Source: Bacillota bacterium
GTDB taxonomy: Bacteria; Bacillota_A; Clostridia; Clostridiales; Clostridiaceae
Assembly: GCA_021837545.1 (NCBI GenBank)
Contig: JAKBFR010000011.1
Coordinates: forward strand, 1-36,121
DNA: 36,121 bases
Reading direction: 5' to 3'
In this document: one piece after another, positions 34,789 to 36,121 of the stretch
How positions within the stretch are numbered: the stretch's first letter is position 1
Layout of the letters: the number at the start of each line of letters is the position of its first letter
Translations under genes and position numbers: made by a program
The notes under the pieces: generated by a model
What the model was told of the DNA's origin: nothing
What the model saw: the letters and a program-made list of their open reading frames with translations, nothing else
The model's database searches: none

Positions 34789-35034
34789 AATCCCATACAC
34801 CCCTTTATCCCTAAAAATTATATTTAATTCTCATAACTTAAATATACAATATACGACTTGTATATTGTAATTTGATAACATATTTATACTATAAATTCAA
34901 TATGTCTATTTACTGCGAATTAATCCTATTATCATTATATTTTAAAATTCAACAATACTCAATAAATTTCAGAATATTATAACATTTTATTCTTTTTTTA
35001 GATCAATAGAATATTAAAACTTTTACATTTATCA

Positions 35035-36060
35035 TTATTCATTATTCTTATTAATGTACGGTACTTCAATTATATCTAATATAAACATAAAAACAGGAAT
35101 TCCAACAATTAGTCCTAAAATTCCAGCAATATGTTCTGATACTATAAGTATACTCAGTGTATAAAATATAGGTAATTTGGTTTTTGACGACATTAACTTT
35201 GGATTTAATATATATGCTTCAAATGCATGAAGTAGTGCAATTAGTATAAGTACATATACGACTTGAACTAATCCTCCATTATTAAAAGCAACTATACTTA
35301 ATGGTACTAATGATATTATTACTCCAGCCACTGGAATAAGGCCAAGCAACATAACCATCATTCCGAATCCTAATAGATGAGGAAATCCTATTATCCATAA
35401 TCCAATAGCAGAAAGTAAGCCATTAATTGTAGCTATAACAATTTGTACTTCTATAACTTTACCAAATGAAGAAATAAACTTTCTACCCAAAAATTGAAGT
35501 TCACTATAAATTCCAGAGATTTTACTTTGTCTAAATTTAGATGTAAATTGAATTATCTTATCTTTTTCTAAAAGGAAAAAAATACTTAAAATCAAAGCAA
35601 TTATAATATTGATTCCTATTTTGCTTATATTGGAAATAGATTGTACAATGTAATTTATGCCTTCTGTTGAAAAGATACTTCCATAAATTTGGTCTAATTT
35701 TTCTTTTATCAAATTAATAAATTGATTATTTTGTGGAGAACCATAAATTTCATTTATTTGCCTAACGACCTGTTTAAATTCGTGAATAACTAGTGGTAAA
35801 AAATCTATTATTATTATAAATAGCATAGCTGTCACAACTAAAGAAACTGTCAATATCATTACTTTATAGTTTATCCTTATTTTATTATCAAGTTTATTTA
35901 TTAAAAATTTGGAAACATTATCAATTAAATATGTAAATACAAAAGTTAAAAGCATCAAACTAAGCATATCTTTCATTGCATATAAAAATATAAATACTAT
36001 TAATAATGTTATAAATCTTTTAAAAACTTGACTTTTTATAACTTGCATCATATTTGGCAT
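35035..36060 (-). CDS. AI-2E family transporter (PF01594)
   Basis: 341 residues from the ATG at 36060, 8 nt after AAGGGG; a TTG directly before it is less likely. Seven to eight hydrophobic helices, with a long central amphipathic region (about 85-150) and the family signature segments FLLEKDKIIQF, GFPHLLGFGMMVMLLGLIP and AYILNPKLMSSKTKLP. Family members export varied solutes: AI-2 (TqsA) in E. coli, Na+/H+ or other roles elsewhere. Substrate here cannot be told. It ends 975 bp to the left at a spacer of 235 bp without a gene. Upstream partner, if any, lies outside the window. Confidence 0.88.
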   Translation of the reverse strand: MPNMMQVIKSQVFKRFITLLIVFIFLYAMKDMLSLMLLTFVFTYLIDNVSKFLINKLDNKIRINYKVMILTVSLVVTAMLFIIIIDFLPLVIHEFKQVVRQINEIYGSPQNNQFINLIKEKLDQIYGSIFSTEGINYIVQSISNISKIGINIIIALILSIFFLLEKDKIIQFTSKFRQSKISGIYSELQFLGRKFISSFGKVIEVQIVIATINGLLSAIGLWIIGFPHLLGFGMMVMLLGLIPVAGVIISLVPLSIVAFNNGGLVQVVYVLILIALLHAFEAYILNPKLMSSKTKLPIFYTLSILIVSEHIAGILGLIVGIPVFMFILDIIEVPYINKNNE

Positions 36061-36121
36061 CAATACTACCCCTTGAATATCTTATGATTTTAAATTTGAA
36101 TACTCTATGTAAACATTGTAA

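Overview
The window looks like chromosomal DNA of a low-GC, spore-forming, obligately fermentative Clostridium (cluster I). Closest impression is the C. beijerinckii / C. saccharoperbutylacetonicum group, but that is judged from gene content and composition, not from a search. Supporting this are the very AT-rich intergenic DNA, strong GGAGG-type ribosome binding sites with many GTG/TTG starts, a dnaX-ybaB-recR-DUF2508-bofA sporulation/replication block, a large Firmicutes-type SRP RNA and CheX-type chemotaxis genes. The dnaX-recR block, an rRNA promoter firing off the left edge and several perfect DnaA boxes suggest a position not far from oriC. Almost everything is on the minus strand; mtnN and thyA-folA-FAH are the plus-strand exceptions.

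Layout. 1-440: rRNA-type promoter pointing left out of the window. 441-4600: tandem-GNAT acetyltransferase, tcdA (tRNA ct6A), and a bioY-bioB biotin uptake/synthesis operon under an apparently perfect BirA operator. Two near-identical ~65-bp dyad elements follow tcdA and bioB. 4805-5930: mtnN, then a minus-strand ~210-nt structured RNA candidate with its own promoter, an operator-like dyad in that promoter and a shared bidirectional terminator. 5932-10102: a dCache chemoreceptor, a ferredoxin-nitroreductase fusion and a TetR regulator with a perfect 13-bp operator dyad. 10103-13775: a repeat- and hairpin-rich spacer, a DUF1015 protein coupled to serA (no serC in view), and an 800-bp non-coding stretch. 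13775-19463: complete oligopeptide transporter oppBCDF-oppA with a CcpA-like site. 20086-23932: a 59-residue cysteine-rich protein, a secreted M13 peptidase and a secreted CW-repeat/SH3/CHAP peptidoglycan hydrolase. 24000-24145: what looks like a solitary IS200/IS605-type right end or omega-RNA scar. 24420-28069: bofA, DUF2508, recR, ybaB, dnaX. 28409-30616: thyA-folA-FAH. 30750-31051: SRP RNA preceded by what looks like the 3' half of a tRNA. 31209-36060: rubrerythrin-like protein, TIGR01906 membrane protein, HBN1-like nitroreductase, cheX plus a REC-CheX fusion, and an AI-2E family exporter.

Working together: bioY/bioB supply biotin under BirA control; thyA and folA form the dTMP/folate cycle; serA with DUF1015 probably serves serine synthesis; opp feeds peptides that secreted proteases and hydrolases could generate; dnaX/ybaB/recR handle replication and repair and bofA acts in the sporulation sigma-K checkpoint; the chemoreceptor and CheX proteins serve chemotaxis. 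No phage, CRISPR array or intact insertion sequence was seen. The most novel-looking items are the ~210-nt RNA with two repeated pseudoknot-capable modules, the duplicated dyad element, the possible dnaX slippage site and the unlisted cysteine-rich small protein.
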